The position numbers and the translations under genes were made by a program. Source: a virus. From it: DNA of 23,896 nucleotides. Positions 21,401-23,896 of the stretch are shown here, piece after piece. The stretch covers positions 1 to 23,896 of IMG/VR virus record IMGVR_UViG_3300030117_004768; one strand, written 5' to 3'. Numbering within the stretch: position 1 is the stretch's first letter; every line of letters starts with the position of its first letter. The notes under the pieces were generated by a model. That model was given only the letters and a program-made list of their open reading frames with translations. It was not told the origin of the DNA and did no database searches.

Positions 21401-23861
21401 TAAATAAAAACTTTCCACTTTTAAAGTCGGCTTCTGTTGCATTAACTACTTTTTGTATCACAGACCTGATAACTTCTGGTTGTACAGACTCCTCATCAAC
21501 GGTAGTCCAATTTCTTTTACCTAGAGCTCTAATCTCTTTATTCGCTTCTTTACCTAAAAATCTACCAAGATTTGCTATATAGTTTCTTACATTTACATCT
21601 TCAATTTTATCTAGATTAATATTCCCAGTGTAGTTATAAGACTCATCCATTTTACCAGCAGGAGGAGTAGGCTCTCCGCCTTTGCCCGTAGGCTTATTAG
21701 TTGCCATCTGATTAGCTTTTCTAATGTTATCTTGAATAACTTTAAATTTAGAATTATAGGCATCACCCATAAATCTTCTTAATAAATCGTTGTCGTCTTT
21801 ATTTAATTTATTTCTACCAAAAAAAGCTTTAGTGAGGCTATTCCAGTTATTATCTAGGTATTTCTGCCAAGCATATAAGTCCTTATTCATATAATCAGGG
21901 TCGGCTATAAATTTCTGTAATAAGTTACCAATAACCTCATCTAGCTCATTTGCAACTAAATCAAGGTTTTTAGGAGTCACGCCTTCTTTTTTAAGCTTAG
22001 CGTCGATACTCTTTTTCTTCTTATCGTCCATTTTGCCTTTCTTAAAAATAGTAGATAAAAACTTCCTTCCTTCTGGAGCTGCTAACACTGATATTAAATG
22101 CTCTTGAACATCTCCTCCTAGCTTAGCTACTTCTCTTGAGTGATATGGCTGAGCTATACTTCCAGCGCTACCGAAAGTATTTAAAAAATTGTTTCTCTGG
22201 ATTTGAAAATCTACTATTTTATTCTTGCTCCAATTATAGCCTTTATAACCTCCGTAGGCAACAAAAGGAGATATCATCAGACCGTCAAATGCTAACTCTC
22301 CCCAAAGCCTAGACATTTCTTGGTTGTTTTGCTCGCTATCTGGTAAATTGGAATAAGTTACAATATCACTTATCTTATTGCCGCTATCCCATGCTAACCC
22401 TCCAAATATAGAATACCCTACAACTTTAACGGCTTTATCATAAAAAGCAGGGCTGCTTTGTGCTAACGCTTGAAACCCTTTTGTTCCGAGTACAGTCATA
22501 CCTACATTTAACGGAGTAACCAACTCTCCACCTTTTTGACCTACAGTAGTCAAGCCTTTCATAAATCTAGTCCAACCTCCTACATCCATAGACATAGCAT
22601 CCATAGGTAACAATCCTTGGTCGTCCATATCTTTAACAAACTTTGCAATCTTTTCGTCATTATATAGTATATTCTGATTAAACCAATCTTCAAAAACTGA
22701 ACGACTAGACCATACCTCGCCCCCTAAAGCCTCTCTCCACATTTGAGGGCTAAATATAAGATTAGCCACATCACTTAGCAGATTGTTAGACCAAGAATCT
22801 GTCAGAGTTTTTAATTTAAAATACTCTTTCATACCTAGCGAGCCACCAGCATCTACTTCTTGCATTTGTTTTTTACTTCCAGAGACAGCTCTTTCTCCAT
22901 ATTCTTTTGTCCAAGAGTCTTCAAAAGACCTAAATTCTTCCATTATGCTATTTATATTGTTTTGACCAGCGTAGGCGTCGTCTAGTTCTTGCAACCTGTT
23001 TTTACCGTCCTGCTCGTTAAAGGCAGTATTTGCTAGGAAAAACTTTAAATTTCTTAAATATCTAGCCTGACTCTTAACATCGTTCATTGTTAGCACATCG
23101 CCTGTTTCTAAGTCGTTCTTGCTATATTTTGAGCCATCCTCCCAGCCATTATAATAATAAAACTCGTCTTTACTTAATGGAGACCAGTTTGGGTTGCCTT
23201 CTGTGTATTGCAAATACATATCATATGCTTCAGACCTATTAGGTACAGTAAAGTCTCCTCTCTTGTCAAAATAAGTGTCGACCAATCCCTTCATCAATCT
23301 TATAACTTCTCTCTTATTTTCATCTCCATAAAGAGTATTGAATGCTACAATTTCAGCTTGAACTTTTTGCATCTCATGCTCCATAGCATAAGGACTAACC
23401 CAATTAGGGTCATCTAAGTTAGCACCTCTTTCAATGCCTTGCAGCCAATCAATTTTTTGCTTTATTTTATTCCAAGCAATATATTTATCAGTACCAACTT
23501 CCATGCTTGTTCCGTCAGAATACTCAGCTATTATTTTATCAGGAACGCTATGGGTTCTCTCTATACTTAAAACAGTTCTGCCTAAGTCATCTATATCCCT
23601 TACAACCTCAAAAACATCTTCACTAAATATCTCAGATATAGGCATTCCATCATCAGGATTAACCCACCTCATCACTCCTTTTTGTATACTAGTACCCCTA
23701 CCAGAAAGAATTTCTGTCATGCTAACATCACCATTTTCTATAGATTTTAACAAAACAGGGTCTTTATAGATTTCATCTGGAGTAAGATTAACAGGTTCGC
23801 TATATATAAAAGTATTGCTAAGAGGTATTTTGCCAGCCTCATAATAGTCTTTTAAAGCCAT
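18480..23861 (-). CDS. Giant internal-virion/ejection-type protein (1793 aa or longer)
   Basis: This very large, mainly helical protein has a hydrophobic stretch at about residues 445-500, a basic low-complexity region near 635-750, and a segment near 1170-1200 (SFLQFWVPFFNTPVNISK, followed by RTPGLGF) that resembles the domain found in 'large polyvalent' phage proteins and podovirus internal virion proteins. These are thought to enter the host with the DNA. I see no convincing RNA polymerase, protease or lysozyme motif. SD GGAG lies 5 bases before the ATG at 23861, which supports this start, but the frame is open for the remaining 35 bases to the window edge, so an N-terminal extension cannot be excluded. 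Confidence 0.75.
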   Translation of the reverse strand: MALKDYYEAGKIPLSNTFIYSEPVNLTPDEIYKDPVLLKSIENGDVSMTEILSGRGTSIQKGVMRWVNPDDGMPISEIFSEDVFEVVRDIDDLGRTVLSIERTHSVPDKIIAEYSDGTSMEVGTDKYIAWNKIKQKIDWLQGIERGANLDDPNWVSPYAMEHEMQKVQAEIVAFNTLYGDENKREVIRLMKGLVDTYFDKRGDFTVPNRSEAYDMYLQYTEGNPNWSPLSKDEFYYYNGWEDGSKYSKNDLETGDVLTMNDVKSQARYLRNLKFFLANTAFNEQDGKNRLQELDDAYAGQNNINSIMEEFRSFEDSWTKEYGERAVSGSKKQMQEVDAGGSLGMKEYFKLKTLTDSWSNNLLSDVANLIFSPQMWREALGGEVWSSRSVFEDWFNQNILYNDEKIAKFVKDMDDQGLLPMDAMSMDVGGWTRFMKGLTTVGQKGGELVTPLNVGMTVLGTKGFQALAQSSPAFYDKAVKVVGYSIFGGLAWDSGNKISDIVTYSNLPDSEQNNQEMSRLWGELAFDGLMISPFVAYGGYKGYNWSKNKIVDFQIQRNNFLNTFGSAGSIAQPYHSREVAKLGGDVQEHLISVLAAPEGRKFLSTIFKKGKMDDKKKKSIDAKLKKEGVTPKNLDLVANELDEVIGNLLQKFIADPDYMNKDLYAWQKYLDNNWNSLTKAFFGRNKLNKDDNDLLRRFMGDAYNSKFKVIQDNIRKANQMATNKPTGKGGEPTPPAGKMDESYNYTGNINLDKIEDVNVRNYIANLGRFLGKEANKEIRALGKRNWTTVDEESVQPEVIRSVIQKVVNATEADFKSGKFLFTDVEYVAAERILVAMTRNHVNNLNKMKMSEYEAGLAQMRQFFNALTSHSGNAGRLLNISKKPMSDDAAMIFNEGQLYTARGNILLDEMAVRFAGKDAPKSASWFNNKINALVEVSRNAKLFSIGSLVRGTFGNATNQALLYTDKPISGFYDAVLTNIDRYAFTPLGRKPSAWVYSKLTGKKWEDLPDALKVTPERSRFFGESLAYTKATFNSYFGGKYRGENGTVYNNIRAMMFEDINYLKTDAFYKKERFAPEGVIGGAWGKIIRTPQRSQAALDIFFRQPAEEGFVAQYIYRYLRKQNLKPGTKEFKNQFDALMKDPPARIVNEAIASAEYSTFQAKLGQLGQAFGKTRSGNFGSFLQFWVPFFNTPVNISKTIAQRTPGLGFLSKDGLSGIGRGVKYGDWGIFADVSAKQTTGSLFGYTLYSMANNMYGGYLSDGTPAPLEEANEEGYRGWFIAKPYKMLSDSEKQVYEIKGIKPGDLVRYDDAGTVETISTRGFSPHNEVLSMIGGIMDGSGDESAYKRGENAMVALGLAFLENPFLSGLDEFGDLFSGRTTGVDFLMELGRGIFMPNMISTYGTIIDPYYYESNDYNEKTEGYRQVNIVNPSKYSVFTDTNILWRNFEKQFITGYGELFGGETAKSTLDGLKAAANEKRESMIAEVMQKDGISEEEARARLSNISDLIMGKDFFNDYTMNLPRLDIFGEPVVRKQGYGSLYGINTMNQAEIKNFWGNVPDKFAKVMENPKFYQQARNLVTDELLRLNEMNLFEENRKTIAQLPLSRIDKYLINAAAGQNNFIFLLDNMIFDYARDEDGRIIRNSEGREELKLNLDKNGNLKLADRWTGGVDSDENKTRVLQKGKLKMIDKIVKGLGETQASKFIEKYDLETEFLLNPQRDYSYIASSDDLGGKDFETFYKQSTGQVMTQVSSAEINRAFLQYRVFQQLKELDPEAYEGKLFDAKQNYEMLLREEQEKQ

Positions 23862-23896
23862 TTCTTCTCCACCAGTACCAAAGATAGATGTAGATG

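Larger units (their letters stand above)
1..23896. repeat. Dispersed over-represented 7-mer GTTAGCA/TGCTAAC
   Basis: By eye I find about 48 copies of GTTAGCA or its reverse complement, against about 3 expected for random equal-base sequence. They occur in both orientations, in genes on both strands and between genes (for example 7051, 8666, 12025, 17897, 17914 and 20938). In genes they are read in different frames (Leu-Ala, Val-Ser, Leu-Thr, Ala-Asn), so the signal is at DNA level. The next base is usually C or T. Two overlap head-to-head at 4001-4015. Confidence 0.75.

Overview
This window looks like part of the genome of a tailed bacteriophage with a moderately AT-rich genome. The evidence is a large and a small terminase subunit, a lysis-type cassette, a giant virion-type protein, a primase-helicase replication module, densely packed genes with ATGA/TAATG overlaps, and Shine-Dalgarno (SD) sites before most genes. 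I see no integrase, no tRNA and no CRISPR array. Portal and capsid genes are not in the window. A giant internal-virion-like protein and the absence of a recognisable tape measure fit a podovirus, but that is inference. I cannot name the host.

Layout. (1) 1-4007, minus strand: a partial gene running off the left edge, three small basic or Gly-rich proteins, large terminase, a short coiled-coil protein, one doubtful ORF and small terminase. (2) 4008-4226: divergent intergenic region. (3) 4227-10145, plus strand: an early-looking operon with an acidic first protein, a MoxR/CobS-type AAA+ ATPase coupled to a degenerate von Willebrand A-like protein, several unknown small proteins, a pyrimidine-dimer-glycosylase-like protein, a membrane protein and a 54-residue ribbon-helix-helix regulator. 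(4) 10155-10283: a candidate structured RNA where the plus and minus operons converge. (5) 10276-16855, minus strand: replication module with a VRR-NUC nuclease, a GGTTAC repeat array, a primase-helicase of the archaeo-eukaryotic type, a candidate ssDNA-binding protein, overlapping small genes (one H1-like, one zinc ribbon), a SNF2-type helicase and a histone-fold-like protein. (6) 16900-23861, minus strand: lysozyme-like protein, holin-like protein, a beta-sandwich virion-type protein and a 1793-residue ejection-type protein whose frame stays open to the right edge.

The genes suggest a division of labour: primase-helicase, ssDNA-binding protein, SNF2 helicase and VRR-NUC for DNA replication or recombination, the plus-strand operon for early functions, and terminase plus virion and lysis genes for late functions. 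A near-palindrome, AATAT(G/C)ATATT, sits ahead of three separate transcription units and may be a phage promoter or operator. Five further signals are not explained by the genes. They are a roughly ten-fold excess of the 7-mer GTTAGCA, a CGCG-dense island across the small terminase and the divergent region, the iteron-like GGTTAC array beside the primase, long hairpins in the early operon, and the structured RNA. All counts and pairings were made by eye.
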